Positions 18,050-26,843 of a stretch of DNA of 49,385 bases are shown here, one piece after another. A model generated the notes under the pieces. It saw only the letters and a list, made by a program, of their open reading frames with translations, had not been told where the DNA came from and made no database searches. The DNA comes from Staphylococcus sp. GSSP0090 (GTDB taxonomy: Bacteria > Bacillota > Bacilli > Staphylococcales > Staphylococcaceae): contig NZ_JACBFD010000006.1 in the NCBI RefSeq assembly GCF_013391405.1, positions 1 through 49,385 on the forward strand, read 5' to 3'. Numbering within the stretch: position 1 is the first letter of the stretch; each line of letters starts with the position of its first letter. Made by a program: the position numbers and the translations under genes.

Positions 18050-19294
18050 TTATTTACGTCTATTTAATTTATTTAATTCACCACTAAAATAAGCACGCTC
18101 TCCATGTACAACATAATCCAAACCTTGTGTCTCTTCTTCTGTATTTGTACCTAGCTCAGTAAATCGAGCGATGATTTTTGCAATGATAAAGGTCACTGTA
18201 CCACTAAATATAATCGTTATCGCAACAGCTATGAACTGATTGACTACAGGCATGATACCCCCACCTAACAACAGACCATTCACTACATCACCATTAGTAT
18301 GATGCGACTGAAATAAACCCGTTAACAGCGCACCGACAACACCGCCTACACCATGTATACCAAATGCATCTAAAGCATCATTGTAATGCAATTTCCCTTT
18401 AATATAATTAATGACAAAATAGCAACAAACACCGCCTATAAGTGCAATGATAAACGCACTCATATACCCCACAAAACCAGCTGCTGGTGTTATCGCAACT
18501 AATCCTGCAAGCATCCCTGACAACATACCTATCAAACTCGTTGTTTGCTTCATAAAATACTCTATCATGGACCATCCTAATGCGCCTGCACTCGCTGCAA
18601 GTACCGTATTCACAAATGAAACCATTGCAATTTCATCAAATGATAATGCACTACCTACATTAAAGCCATACCAGCCAATCCATACGAAGATTGCGCCAAT
18701 TAATGTAATAATTAGATTATGTGGCGGTCTCTTATCAAAGTTTTTCCCTGCACCAATCATAATTGCTAAGACCAAACCTGATACACCAGATGTTATATGT
18801 ACGACTGTGCCACCTGCATAATCGATGGCACCTAACTTATCAATCCAACCTCCTCCCCATACCCAATGCGCAACAGGACTATATACGCAGATAACCCACA
18901 AGAACACAAAAATCAAATAAGGTATAAATTTCATTTTTTCAGCTATTGAACCCGATAAGATTGAAACTGCTATAGTACAGAACATCAGTTGAAATAACAT
19001 AAATAATGCTAAAGGTATATGTTCAGAAATCGCTGATTGTGTACTAAAACCAACATGTGATAACCCTATATAAGTAAAATCTCCAAATAGCGTATTCCCT
19101 TTTCCAAAACTGAAACTAAACCCTAATAACATCCAAGCAAAAGTCACAATAACTATTGCTGACATACTTTGCATGACCGTATTCAATACATTTTTAGATT
19201 GCACCAAGCCTCCGTAAAATAAACTCAGCCCTGGTGTCATTAACCACACTAACAATGTACAAAGAAATAAAAATAATGTATCGTTCATATTCAT
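18050..19294 (-). CDS. amt: Ammonium transporter (Amt family)
   Basis: A 414-residue membrane channel for ammonium uptake with about 11 hydrophobic segments. Family signature visible as DYAGGTVVHITSG (about 156-168, first pore histidine) and DAFGIHGVGGVVGALLTGLF near 309-328 (second twin histidine). The ATG at 19294 has AAAGGGGTGAG upstream; an in-frame extension of 17 codons has none. No PII/glnK gene follows, unlike many bacteria. The setting near glutamate synthase suits nitrogen assimilation. Confidence 0.94.
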   Translation of the reverse strand: MNMNDTLFLFLCTLLVWLMTPGLSLFYGGLVQSKNVLNTVMQSMSAIVIVTFAWMLLGFSFSFGKGNTLFGDFTYIGLSHVGFSTQSAISEHIPLALFMLFQLMFCTIAVSILSGSIAEKMKFIPYLIFVFLWVICVYSPVAHWVWGGGWIDKLGAIDYAGGTVVHITSGVSGLVLAIMIGAGKNFDKRPPHNLIITLIGAIFVWIGWYGFNVGSALSFDEIAMVSFVNTVLAASAGALGWSMIEYFMKQTTSLIGMLSGMLAGLVAITPAAGFVGYMSAFIIALIGGVCCYFVINYIKGKLHYNDALDAFGIHGVGGVVGALLTGLFQSHHTNGDVVNGLLLGGGIMPVVNQFIAVAITIIFSGTVTFIIAKIIARFTELGTNTEEETQGLDYVVHGERAYFSGELNKLNRRK

Positions 19295-19349
19295 AACACT
19301 CACCCCTTTATACCAGAGCTTAAACTCGCACCCTTGTAATAGCAAAAAT

Positions 19350-19393
19350 GCGTTAGAAAAAATAACACTTTATGTTACCTTTTCTAACGCAAT
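19350..19393 (-). terminator. Terminator after the NUDIX-GNAT gene
   Basis: Minus strand GCGTTAGAAAA ... TTTTCTAACGC with an inner GTAACA/TGTTA stem, followed by ATTTTTG. Strong hairpin between the NUDIX-GNAT gene and amt. Confidence 0.75.
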
Positions 19394-19407
19394 ATGGATA
19401 ATCGCTA

Positions 19408-20286
19408 TTAAATTTTCTGTTTCAAAATATATACTGGACGATTTTCTAAAGTAGATGTTCCCACATATTGATAATTACATTGTTCATATAATTGTTGGGC
19501 TATTACATTGTCATTATTGACTGTTAAATAAATTTCATTTATGTTCGGAAATTGTTCACTTAAATAACCCGGTAAGGCAGTCATTACTTTTTTGGCATAA
19601 CCTTTGCCACGGTGTTTTTTATCAATACTAAATGATCTGAAAAATATGGCGTCTTTATTTTCTGTATAAGGTGTCACGCCTTGTCCTTCATGCAATGTAA
19701 AAAAACCGACACATTGTTGCTCATGATTATAAATTAACGTAGGATGCCTCTCACTGTCATGCGCTGCAAGTTCGATATTCTCAACAGGCGTCTTTGTAAA
19801 TTGACGATCAGAGATAGCTATCTCTATGTGGTTTAAATCACTTTTTAATTTTTCATTATAAGGGACAAGTTCAATCAAATTGTTCTCTTGTCTTATCCTG
19901 TTAATTTGCTGATGTGCTTCTATCCATGTGATAACAGCAGGGGCAATTAGATGTTTATCCTTCTTATCTATCCATTGTAAATCCGTTATTTCTTGACTGG
20001 GTACTACTGTAGTCCAATCTACATCTGCTGTTGTGTAAAAACAATTGAGTTCTGTTTGCATATTCTCTTGTGGATAGGCTTCACCTACAACTGTATCCAT
20101 ATAAATTAAAGATGACTCAGGTATATCTAATTGTAGCTCTTCATTCAATTCTCGTTGTAATGCTTTTTTATACGTTTCCCCTTTATCAATCTTTCCACCC
20201 GGAAAATAATACTTGTCTCTATTCCTCGCCTGAACAAGCAATAATTTATCTTGTTTTTCAATTACCAAGCATACACATTTAATCAT
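19408..20286 (-). CDS. NUDIX hydrolase fused to a GNAT acetyltransferase
   Basis: A 292-residue two-domain protein. The N-terminal half is a NUDIX hydrolase with its box GGKIDKGETYKKALQRELNE followed by EL (about 31-52, matching GX5EX7REUXEE), so it should hydrolyse a nucleoside diphosphate derivative. The C-terminal half (about 140-292) is a GNAT fold with FSIDKKHRGKGYAKKVM as the acetyl-CoA motif and YLTVNNDNVIAQQLYEQCNY as the motif-B helix. Both domains look intact. The ATG at 20286 has GGGGTG upstream. Substrates unknown; the fusion suggests two steps on a related metabolite or a bifunctional repair enzyme, which is inference. Confidence 0.88.
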   Translation of the reverse strand: MIKCVCLVIEKQDKLLLVQARNRDKYYFPGGKIDKGETYKKALQRELNEELQLDIPESSLIYMDTVVGEAYPQENMQTELNCFYTTADVDWTTVVPSQEITDLQWIDKKDKHLIAPAVITWIEAHQQINRIRQENNLIELVPYNEKLKSDLNHIEIAISDRQFTKTPVENIELAAHDSERHPTLIYNHEQQCVGFFTLHEGQGVTPYTENKDAIFFRSFSIDKKHRGKGYAKKVMTALPGYLSEQFPNINEIYLTVNNDNVIAQQLYEQCNYQYVGTSTLENRPVYILKQKI

Positions 20287-20484
20287 TACGTAACACCCCG
20301 CAACATCCATTTCCATTTCAGCTTATTTTATATTAACGCATCAAACTATTTTTATACTATCAACGCTTATGTTATCATATTTCATTATCCATACACATCA
20401 AATTTCAAACAATCTTAATCGAATGTATATTAATGGTATAATACGAAACAAGATAACTATACAAAATGGAGGCTTTACAATAAT

Positions 20485-20763
20485 ATGGCTAAAAAAACTA
20501 AAATAAATCGTATTTCAAACACACTTAATTTCGCAGGCATCGCTGTAGAAGGTTTTAACTGGTATGCCTATCAATCAAGAAATAAAAAATTAATTTATGC
20601 AAGCATTGCGATTACGAGCGTTAGTGCTGTATTAGATTTTTATACAGCTTTAAAATCACCGCGTAAATTTGCAAAAGTATTTTCAACTTTCACACTTGTG
20701 AGCACACTTTTTTCAACAGTAAAACGTTTAAAAATGGTTCGTAAAGGTGACGTAAGCATCTAG
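20485..20763 (+). CDS. Small membrane protein, hypothetical
   Basis: A 92-residue basic protein with two hydrophobic segments (about 34-52 and 60-80), ending in VKRLKMVRKGDVSI. It has a clear TGGAGG ribosome-binding site and stands alone between the NUDIX-GNAT gene and sle1, with a bidirectional terminator after it. A gene of this size occurs near sle1 in S. aureus too. Function unknown. Confidence 0.8.
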   Translation: MAKKTKINRISNTLNFAGIAVEGFNWYAYQSRNKKLIYASIAITSVSAVLDFYTALKSPRKFAKVFSTFTLVSTLFSTVKRLKMVRKGDVSI

Positions 20764-20791
20764 CACCAACAAACAAATCATTGATCTATTT

Positions 20792-20842
20792 AAAAAGACT
20801 CGAGTCACAATATGGACAACCATACTATGATTCGAGTCTTTT
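20792..20842. terminator. Bidirectional terminator
   Basis: AAAAGACTCGAGTCA pairs with TGATTCGAGTCTTTT. It serves the small membrane protein gene on the plus strand and sle1 on the minus strand, which converge here. Confidence 0.85.
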
Positions 20843-20852
20843 ATATATATTA

Positions 20853-21836
20853 TTAATGAATATAAACATAAGAACTGACTTGTGATGCAGGAATCGTTCT
20901 ATAAGTCACAATACCTGGTGATGCACTATAGTTCATTTCAGAAACCGTTACACTACCGTTTGCATTTACAGATTCTACAAATGCTACATGACCATAATAT
21001 CCCATATCAGATTGTAAGATAGAACCTACAGTCGCTTTGCGATCTATTGTATAACCATCCGCTGCTGCTGCTGTATCCCAATTATTAGCATTCCACCAAT
21101 ATGTACTAATACCTTTGCCAATTTGGGCACGTTTATTGAATACATGCCAAGTACATTGACCCCAATCATATAAATTAGAATGATTAAAGACAGGTGAGTT
21201 ATAACCAGTAGAACCCGTTGAACCTGATCCTGAACCATTTGAAGATGCTTTACCAGATACTTTTAATTTTTGTCCCGGATAAATATTGAAATTTGTTAAA
21301 CCATTCAAACTCATGATTTTTTGGTAAGTTGTGCCATATTTGGCAGCAATCGCTGATAATGAGTCACCAGATTTAACTGTATAAGTTGTTGTACTACCGC
21401 TACTCGTGCTACCTGAGCTATTTGAGTTACTTGAAGACGCAGTACCTGATACTTTTAATTTTTGTCCCGGATAAATATTAAAATTTGATAAACCATTTAA
21501 GCTCATGATTTTTTGATACGTTGTCCCATGTTTAGCAGCAATACCTGATAACGTATCGCCAGATTTAACCGTGTATGTTGATCCTGTAGATGTATTTGAC
21601 GATGTATTAGAACTCGTTGAACCTGATACTTTCAACGATTGATTCGGAAAAATAACGTTAGATGTTAAATTATTAAGTGACTTTAACTTAGCCACTGACA
21701 TATTATACTTATTTGCTATCGACCATAATGAATCGCCACTCTTAACTTTATAAGTTGTCGCAGCATCTGCGTTTGTCGAAGTAACTGCAGCTAATGCGCT
21801 TGTCCCGATAACAGTTGCAATAATTTTTTTACGCAA
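20853..21836 (-). CDS. sle1: N-acetylmuramoyl-L-alanine amidase Sle1 (LysM/CHAP autolysin)
   Basis: A 327-residue secreted peptidoglycan amidase for daughter-cell separation. Signal peptide about 1-25 ([20 protein letters not shown]..., cleavage near ADA-ATT). Three LysM modules follow, each with a [10 protein letters not shown] or equivalent end, separated by Ser/Gly/Asn-rich linkers. The C-terminal CHAP domain (about 205-327) has catalytic Cys in WGQCTWHVF and His in YYGHVAFVE. Start chosen at TTG 21836, after GGGAGGT; the upstream in-frame TTG overlaps the ribosome-binding site. Length and order match S. aureus Sle1 (334 aa). A WalR-like site lies upstream. Confidence 0.94.
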   Translation of the reverse strand: MRKKIIATVIGTSALAAVTSTNADAATTYKVKSGDSLWSIANKYNMSVAKLKSLNNLTSNVIFPNQSLKVSGSTSSNTSSNTSTGSTYTVKSGDTLSGIAAKHGTTYQKIMSLNGLSNFNIYPGQKLKVSGTASSSNSNSSGSTSSGSTTTYTVKSGDSLSAIAAKYGTTYQKIMSLNGLTNFNIYPGQKLKVSGKASSNGSGSGSTGSTGYNSPVFNHSNLYDWGQCTWHVFNKRAQIGKGISTYWWNANNWDTAAAADGYTIDRKATVGSILQSDMGYYGHVAFVESVNANGSVTVSEMNYSASPGIVTYRTIPASQVSSYVYIH

Positions 21837-21900
21837 TGTATGTAAACCTCCCAATTTTTCTCTTTTCTCTTATTCGCTTCTTCTCTATGCTCACTTGCTC

Positions 21901-21906
21901 ATTATA
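21901..21906 (-). promoter_or_regulatory. sle1 promoter -10
   Basis: Minus strand TATAAT, 65 bases upstream of the sle1 start, with no good -35 at the right distance. That fits a promoter that needs an activator. Confidence 0.45.
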
Positions 21907-21939
21907 CACCCTTGAATTGTAAATGAGTATATTAATTAT

Positions 21940-21956
21940 ATGACATTATTATTACA
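21940..21956 (-). promoter_or_regulatory. WalR-like site upstream of sle1
   Basis: Minus strand TGTAAT-AATAA-TGTCAT matches the WalR pattern TGTWAH-N5-TGTWAH except for one base. It lies about 35-50 bases upstream of the -10, where WalR activates autolysin genes. Pattern match only. Confidence 0.5.
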
Positions 21957-21999
21957 AAAGAGAACAACACGGTTGTGTTCAAATTAAATAGCAAACAAC

Positions 22000-22785
22000 T
22001 TAGCCCTTCTCAAAAGGTAGTAATGTTATATTTTCAATGCCGAAATATTTTTTTAATAGTGTTTGATAATTACTTTGCGTTACAGGTATTTTTTCTTTTC
22101 CATCCTGCTTAGTGATCGTTAAATGATTGTTAGACAACGTTACACGTCCATATAACTTCGCTTTACTAACGATTAATTTGTTTACAAATATAGAATGCGT
22201 ATCATACTGATTAAATTGAATACCTTCTTTAAAGTCATTTATCGATTGCGCTTTATCAATCGCCCGATATTGTATTTCCCATGATTCATCTTTATATTTG
22301 CACATATCTATGGTTTGCGAATCTATCCACGTCGCTTGAAAATATCCATTTACGTCCTCTATCACTTCAGGTTTATTTCTTAACGGCATCGCTTGCTTCG
22401 GTACATCTGCATAACCAACATCCACTAAATATTTGTCTTGATTTATTTGAACAATTAACGCCATATGAGAGCCTTCCAATGCCCATCCATTACCTGTATT
22501 TATCGTTGCTGATATCATATAAGCATCAAACCCTTTGGCTGTGATCCAACTATGGAAGAAACGATTTTGTTCATAACAAAAGCCACCTCTTTGCTCCGTA
22601 ATGATTTTTTGAAGCATCGCCTCATCATCTAATGCAATAGGTAGTTTATTTTGTACATTAATATTTTCAAAAGGAACATTGATAACATATTGATATATAT
22701 AATGATTCAGTGTTTTTAAATTATTGTCATGATACTTTTCCGTATTGATATTTAAATAATCTTCTAACTGTTTAAAATTCGTCAT
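22000..22785 (-). CDS. Arylamine N-acetyltransferase
   Basis: A 261-residue NAT-family enzyme transferring acetyl from acetyl-CoA to aromatic amines or hydrazines. Canonical catalytic triad C70 (RGGFCYEQN), H107 (EGSHMAL), D122 (YLVDVGYADV) is fully present, and the length is normal. The ATG at 22785 follows AAGGATGA; two in-frame ATGs upstream lack a usable site. Monocistronic. Natural substrate unknown. Confidence 0.92.
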   Translation of the reverse strand: MTNFKQLEDYLNINTEKYHDNNLKTLNHYIYQYVINVPFENINVQNKLPIALDDEAMLQKIITEQRGGFCYEQNRFFHSWITAKGFDAYMISATINTGNGWALEGSHMALIVQINQDKYLVDVGYADVPKQAMPLRNKPEVIEDVNGYFQATWIDSQTIDMCKYKDESWEIQYRAIDKAQSINDFKEGIQFNQYDTHSIFVNKLIVSKAKLYGRVTLSNNHLTITKQDGKEKIPVTQSNYQTLLKKYFGIENITLLPFEKG

Positions 22786-22904
22786 ATGGCTCATCCTTTT
22801 TAATTTAAAATTTTCAGCTAATATCATTAATTTTAATCAATTTTGTTAGACTAAAACAATTTATCTACATTATCATTTTTCAATTCATATTATTTGTAAA
22901 TAGC

Positions 22905-22983
22905 AAAAATGGGTAAGACAATGAGTCTAGTACATAAATAAATGACTCAGTCTAACTTGCATATTAGATTTCTGTCCCATTCC
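22905..22983. repeat. Dispersed intergenic repeat, copy B (short form)
   Basis: Contains AAATAAATGACTCAGTC and GATTTCTGTCCCATTCC, the two ends of the long repeat at 43853-44022 with the middle missing. It lies between the NAT and ilvD genes. The rest of 22786-23129 holds the ilvD upstream region. Confidence 0.65.
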
Positions 22984-23057
22984 TATTTGACACAAGACTT
23001 ATAAATAGATAAGGTATATATTCGATGTTTATGAAGTTAACGTATCTCATCGCTATA

Positions 23058-23072
23058 AATTTTCTGATTTTT
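23058..23072. promoter_or_regulatory. CodY-like box upstream of ilvD
   Basis: AATTTTCTGATTTTT matches 12 of 15 CodY consensus positions, 58 bases before the ilvD start. A branched-chain amino acid gene is an expected CodY target. Weak pattern evidence. Confidence 0.35.
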
Positions 23073-23129
23073 CAAACTTTAAGAATCATTTTTCAATATC
23101 TAGCAAACTATTTTAATGGGGGTAATCAT

Positions 23130-24824
23130 TTGACTAAAGAACATAGCGAAGAACAAAAAGATCTACGTATTCGCAGTAAAGTTATTAGTGAAGGTGTCAG
23201 TCGTACACCTAATCGTGCTTATTTGCGTGCACTGGGGTTCGAAGATGAAGATTTTCAAAAACCGATGATTGGTGTTGCGAGTACCTGGAGTGAAGTCACA
23301 CCATGTAATATGCATATTGATGGGCTAGCGCGTGCTTCAAAGCTAGGCATTAGCGAAGCAGGTGCTTCACCACTTATTTTCAATACGATTACGGTATCAG
23401 ATGGTATATCCATGGGGACAGATGGTATGCGTTTCTCTTTACCAAGTCGTGAAATTATTGCTGATTCTATAGAATCTGTTGTCAGCGCTGAAAATTTAGA
23501 TGCACTCGTTGCCATTGGTGGTTGCGATAAAAATATGCCTGGATGTATGATTGGTATCGCTCGACTTAATTTACCAGCCGTCTTTGTTTATGGTGGTACG
23601 ATATTGCCTGGGAAATTAGATGGCAAAGATTTAGATGCTGTTTCTGCCTTCGAAGGCGTCGGGCAGTATAATAATGGAGAAATAGATAAAGATGCCCTTC
23701 ACAAAGTAGAATGTGCAGCTTGTCCAGGTGCTGGTGCTTGTGGTGGTATGTTCACTGCCAATACGATGTCATCCGCTATCGAGGCAATGGGTATGAGTTT
23801 ACCAGGAAGTGCTTCTCATCCAGCAGTTTCTACAAATAAATCTAAAGATAGTAGAGCAGCAGGTAAAGCTGTTTATAAACTATTAGAAAAAGGTATCTAT
23901 CCAAAAGACATTATGACTAAAGAAGCATTCGAAAATGCAATTACTGTAGTCATGGCGCTTGGAGGATCTACTAATGCTATCTTACATTTACTTGCTATTG
24001 CACATACAATCGACGTCGATTTAACACTTGATGATTTTGAAAAAATCCGTAAGCGTGTACCACATATTGCTGATTTAAGACCAAGTGGTAAATATGTTAT
24101 GGCTCACCTTGATGAAGTAGGCGGTATTCCAGCAGTCATGAAATTATTACATGACAAAGGCTTACTCCATGGAGATTGCTTGACCGTAACTGGTAAGACA
24201 GTTGCTGAAAATCTTGAACAACAACCTGATCTCACTGATAATAAATCTATCATTGACTTCGATAATCCAAAACATGCTACCGGACCACTTGTTATCTTGA
24301 AAGGTAACCTTGCTCCAGAAGGTGCTGTTGCAAAAATATCAGGTCTAAGTGTAACTTATATTAAAGGACCCGCACGTGTATTTGATTCTGAGGCCAAGGC
24401 TACCAAAGCCATTTTAAATGATGAAATCAAGCCAGGCGATGTTGTCGTTATTCGCTATGCTGGACCTAAAGGCGCGCCTGGTATGCCAGAAATGCTATCC
24501 GCATCATCTATTCTTGTTGGTAAAGGTTTAGGTGAGTCTGTTGCATTACTCACAGACGGTCGTTTCTCCGGTGGTTCACATGGTCTTGTCATTGGACATG
24601 CCGCTCCGGAATCACAAGTTGGAGGCCCAATGGCATTATTAAAAGAAAACGACACGATTACCATTGATGCAGAAAAACTCGAAATTAGTTTTGATGTATC
24701 AGACGAAGAACTTGAACGCCGAAACAAAGCATGGCAAGCACCACCTTTAAAAGCCAATCGAGGTACACTAGCTAAGTACGCTAAACTTGTTTCATCCGCT
24801 TCAAAAGGTGCTATTACAGATTAA
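23130..24824 (+). CDS. ilvD: Dihydroxy-acid dehydratase, streptococcal-type clade
   Basis: A 564-residue enzyme converting dihydroxy-isovalerate or -methylvalerate to the keto acids of valine and isoleucine synthesis. Three cluster cysteines visible: C59 (EVTPCNMH), the Cys of [11 protein letters not shown] and that of [12 protein letters not shown]-terminal DGRFSGG and [11 protein letters not shown] blocks present. It resembles the IlvD of streptococci, of the [2Fe-2S] clade, more than the Bacillus/S. aureus operon type (which has NCDKITPGM and CPTCGSC). TTG start at 23130 with TGGGGG upstream; 35 hydrophobic in-frame codons before it are unlikely to be translated. Not flanked by ilvB/ilvC/leu genes. 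Confidence 0.9.
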   Translation: MTKEHSEEQKDLRIRSKVISEGVSRTPNRAYLRALGFEDEDFQKPMIGVASTWSEVTPCNMHIDGLARASKLGISEAGASPLIFNTITVSDGISMGTDGMRFSLPSREIIADSIESVVSAENLDALVAIGGCDKNMPGCMIGIARLNLPAVFVYGGTILPGKLDGKDLDAVSAFEGVGQYNNGEIDKDALHKVECAACPGAGACGGMFTANTMSSAIEAMGMSLPGSASHPAVSTNKSKDSRAAGKAVYKLLEKGIYPKDIMTKEAFENAITVVMALGGSTNAILHLLAIAHTIDVDLTLDDFEKIRKRVPHIADLRPSGKYVMAHLDEVGGIPAVMKLLHDKGLLHGDCLTVTGKTVAENLEQQPDLTDNKSIIDFDNPKHATGPLVILKGNLAPEGAVAKISGLSVTYIKGPARVFDSEAKATKAILNDEIKPGDVVVIRYAGPKGAPGMPEMLSASSILVGKGLGESVALLTDGRFSGGSHGLVIGHAAPESQVGGPMALLKENDTITIDAEKLEISFDVSDEELERRNKAWQAPPLKANRGTLAKYAKLVSSASKGAITD

Positions 24825-24832
24825 AGTTTGTT

Positions 24833-25051
24833 TATAGACAGCAAACACAACTCACTTGATACACATAGTCATTGCCAAGCCTATAACTACGTTTATAGCA
24901 TGCGCAAACCATATACAGGTCATGCTTTAGATAGCGTAGCACGATAGATAGTTCTTGAGCGGGTATGTCACATCAAAAATAAATAACGACTGCCTATATG
25001 TGCTAAAGGGTCGAAACTTTAATTTCACTTGATATATGAGAATCGTTTTAC
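24833..25051 (+). repeat. Diverged intergenic repeat, left copy
   Basis: The gene-free stretch after ilvD. Its right end (25005-25051) contains AAAGGGTCGAAACTTTAATT and then GATATATGAGAATCGTTTTAC. The minus strand of 27132-27172 carries nearly the same sequence (19 of 20 identical in the first block). Weaker resemblance continues outward (CATGCTTTAG / CATGCTAAAG; TTCTTGA). The two copies are inverted around the MBL-SnoaL-Lrp block. Confidence 0.6.
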
Positions 25052-25054
25052 CTT

Positions 25055-25089
25055 AAAAAGACAACTTAACAGTTTAAGTTGTCTTTTTT
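25055..25089. terminator. Bidirectional terminator
   Basis: AAAAAGACAACTTAA-cagt-TTAAGTTGTCTTTTTT, a perfect 15-bp stem. It serves the SnoaL gene on the minus strand and any ilvD transcript on the plus strand. Confidence 0.9.
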
Positions 25090-25101
25090 ACTTATACGTT
25101 T

Positions 25102-25506
25102 CTATTTTTTAATTTGCTTAATAATATCATTTACATCAACATGTGATCTTTTTTCAATGATTTTGTTATCTTTAAATTTTAAAAGCATCATTAGTGAAAA
25201 TTTTACGTATTTTCCAGTAGGACTTATATCGTTAAAAGGTGTTCCAGTATGTTTACCTTCAAAGATTAAGTAAACTGCAGCTCTATCATTATTATCTAAA
25301 ATAATTTCTTTCACTGGCATTCTAAAACCTGGAAATGAAGAAAAGTTTTTTCTTTCTGAATCTTTTAATCCTTTTATACCATAAAAAGGCATATCCATTT
25401 GTGGATAAAATACAAAGTCCTTATGACAAAACTCCTTTAATTCATCATAATTTTCATTTTCAATGAGGTTATAAAATTTTTTTATCATTTCTACTCTATT
25501 TTCCAT
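25102..25506 (-). CDS. SnoaL-like/NTF2-fold protein
   Basis: A 134-residue protein with the nuclear transport factor 2-like pattern: N-terminal helices (ENRVEMIKKFYNLIENENYDELKEFCHKDFVFYPQ) followed by alternating strands (RAAVYLIFEGKHTGTPF..., GKYVKFSLMMLLKFKDNKIIEKRSHVD). Members are small-molecule enzymes or ligand binders with varied activities, so no reaction can be assigned. It starts 13 bases after the MBL gene ends, so the two form an operon, divergent from an Lrp-type regulator. Confidence 0.75.
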   Translation of the reverse strand: MENRVEMIKKFYNLIENENYDELKEFCHKDFVFYPQMDMPFYGIKGLKDSERKNFSSFPGFRMPVKEIILDNNDRAAVYLIFEGKHTGTPFNDISPTGKYVKFSLMMLLKFKDNKIIEKRSHVDVNDIIKQIKK

Positions 25507-25519
25507 AATATTTCCTCAC

Positions 25520-26281
25520 TTAAAATTTATATTTATCTCCATCATCCGGTATAATAATTTGTGAATCAAAATTATTTTTTGCAGCGAATTGTTTTAAATC
25601 ATTTCTTGATAAGTTCCAATGGTTAACAGCTTCCATGTGTACAACAATTATTCGTGAATCTGGCACTGTTTTGACAACATTATGAATATCCTCTTCATTC
25701 ATAACTAAAGAACCACCTATATTAAATTGATTGTCCCCTCCATTAACAACAACAATTTCTGGTTGATACGTTTCTAAGGTTTTTTCAACTTCTTCATACC
25801 ATACTGTATCGCCCGCAATATATAGTGTTTGTTCATTTTCATTTTGGAATATTAATCCACATACATTACCAGCCACTTGAAGAATTTCACCTCGACCATG
25901 TTGTGCAGGTGTTTTAATAATATTAATATTGCCAATGTGATTTGTTACTTTTAATGCTTCAACATTTGTAAATCCAACATTTTTCACTTCTTCTGCATCT
26001 TCATTATTTTGTGTATATATTTTGATATCTTTAGGCAACAATCTCTGTGCAGCTTCATCAAAGTGGTCTAAATGTAAATGTGTTAAAATCACGATATCTA
26101 TATTTGATATAATGTCATTGATATCCATTGGCAGTTCAACTAATGGATTGTATTGATCATCTCTTGGTGCATCTGGGAATGGTGGAAATGATCCTTTTTC
26201 CCCTAACATAGGATCGATTAAAATTTTATTATTTGCATATTCAACTACTAAAGTTGCATTTCTTACATGAGTGATATTCAT
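25520..26281 (-). CDS. MBL-fold metallo-hydrolase
   Basis: A 253-residue metallo-beta-lactamase-fold protein. Metal-binding motif HLHLDH at 68-73, a later GDT (IAGDTVWYEE, about 155) and H in VVHMEAVNHW (about 215) complete the usual two-metal site. It resembles the UlaG/YtkL-like group without a signal peptide. Substrate unknown. First gene of a two-gene operon with the SnoaL-like gene, divergent from the Lrp/AsnC regulator that probably controls it. Confidence 0.85.
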   Translation of the reverse strand: MNITHVRNATLVVEYANNKILIDPMLGEKGSFPPFPDAPRDDQYNPLVELPMDINDIISNIDIVILTHLHLDHFDEAAQRLLPKDIKIYTQNNEDAEEVKNVGFTNVEALKVTNHIGNINIIKTPAQHGRGEILQVAGNVCGLIFQNENEQTLYIAGDTVWYEEVEKTLETYQPEIVVVNGGDNQFNIGGSLVMNEEDIHNVVKTVPDSRIIVVHMEAVNHWNLSRNDLKQFAAKNNFDSQIIIPDDGDKYKF

Positions 26282-26340
26282 TATAAACCCTCCAATTTTG
26301 TGATACTGTAATTCTATTATTATTACTAAATTAAAAACAT

Positions 26341-26358
26341 AATCTTTTGTAAAAGATT
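26341..26358. promoter_or_regulatory. Perfect 18-bp palindrome in divergent promoter region
   Basis: AATCTTTT-GT-AAAAGATT, 8-bp arms with a 2-base centre. It lies between the MBL operon and the Lrp/AsnC gene, 39 bases before the latter's start. Size and symmetry suit an operator for the adjacent regulator. Confidence 0.6.
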
Positions 26359-26396
26359 TTGGCTATTTATTTGATATTTGAAAAAGGTGGGATAAT

Positions 26397-26807
26397 ATGA
26401 ATTTAGATGATACTGATAAATTAATCATCAAGGAGCTTCAAAATAATTCTAAAATTACAATGAAGTCTTTAGGAAGGAAAGTTAATTTAACTGGACAAGC
26501 TGTTAATACAAGAATTACTCGTTTAGAAAATGACGGGGTTATTCAAAACTATACAATTGTTGTTGATCAAAAGAGCTTAGATTGCAATGTTCATGCTTTT
26601 ATTAATGTTTATATGCATAAAATTTCACATAAGCCCTATTTAGATTTTATAAATGAGCAAAGCATATATATATTAAATAGCTATAAAATTATTGGAGATG
26701 GTTGTTATTTATTGGAATGTAGATTTCCTAATAATAATCATCTTAATGATTTTCTAGAGACTTTAAATCAATTTGCTAATTACAAAATTTCAACTGTTTT
26801 ATACTAG
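26397..26807 (+). CDS. Lrp/AsnC family transcriptional regulator
   Basis: A 136-residue regulator. Winged helix-turn-helix at 1-55 (LDDTDKLIIKELQNNSKITMKSLGRKVNLTGQAVNTRI) and a shortened RAM/AsnC effector domain (about 60-136). Start supported by AAAGGTGG upstream. It is divergent from the MBL/SnoaL operon with a perfect palindrome between, so local autoregulation and operon control are likely. Effector unknown. Confidence 0.88.
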   Translation: MNLDDTDKLIIKELQNNSKITMKSLGRKVNLTGQAVNTRITRLENDGVIQNYTIVVDQKSLDCNVHAFINVYMHKISHKPYLDFINEQSIYILNSYKIIGDGCYLLECRFPNNNHLNDFLETLNQFANYKISTVLY

Positions 26808-26843
26808 AATTTAAAAATCAGAGCATATGCTAATGGACGCTAA

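Noticed and set aside
22830..23129. T-box riboswitch or attenuator upstream of ilvD
   Set aside because: I find no T-box sequence (AGGGTGGNACCGCG) and no terminator hairpin in this leader.
23255..23515. Antisense frames in ilvD (also 24455-24757)
   Set aside because: Shadows of a well-conserved gene; no ribosome-binding sites.
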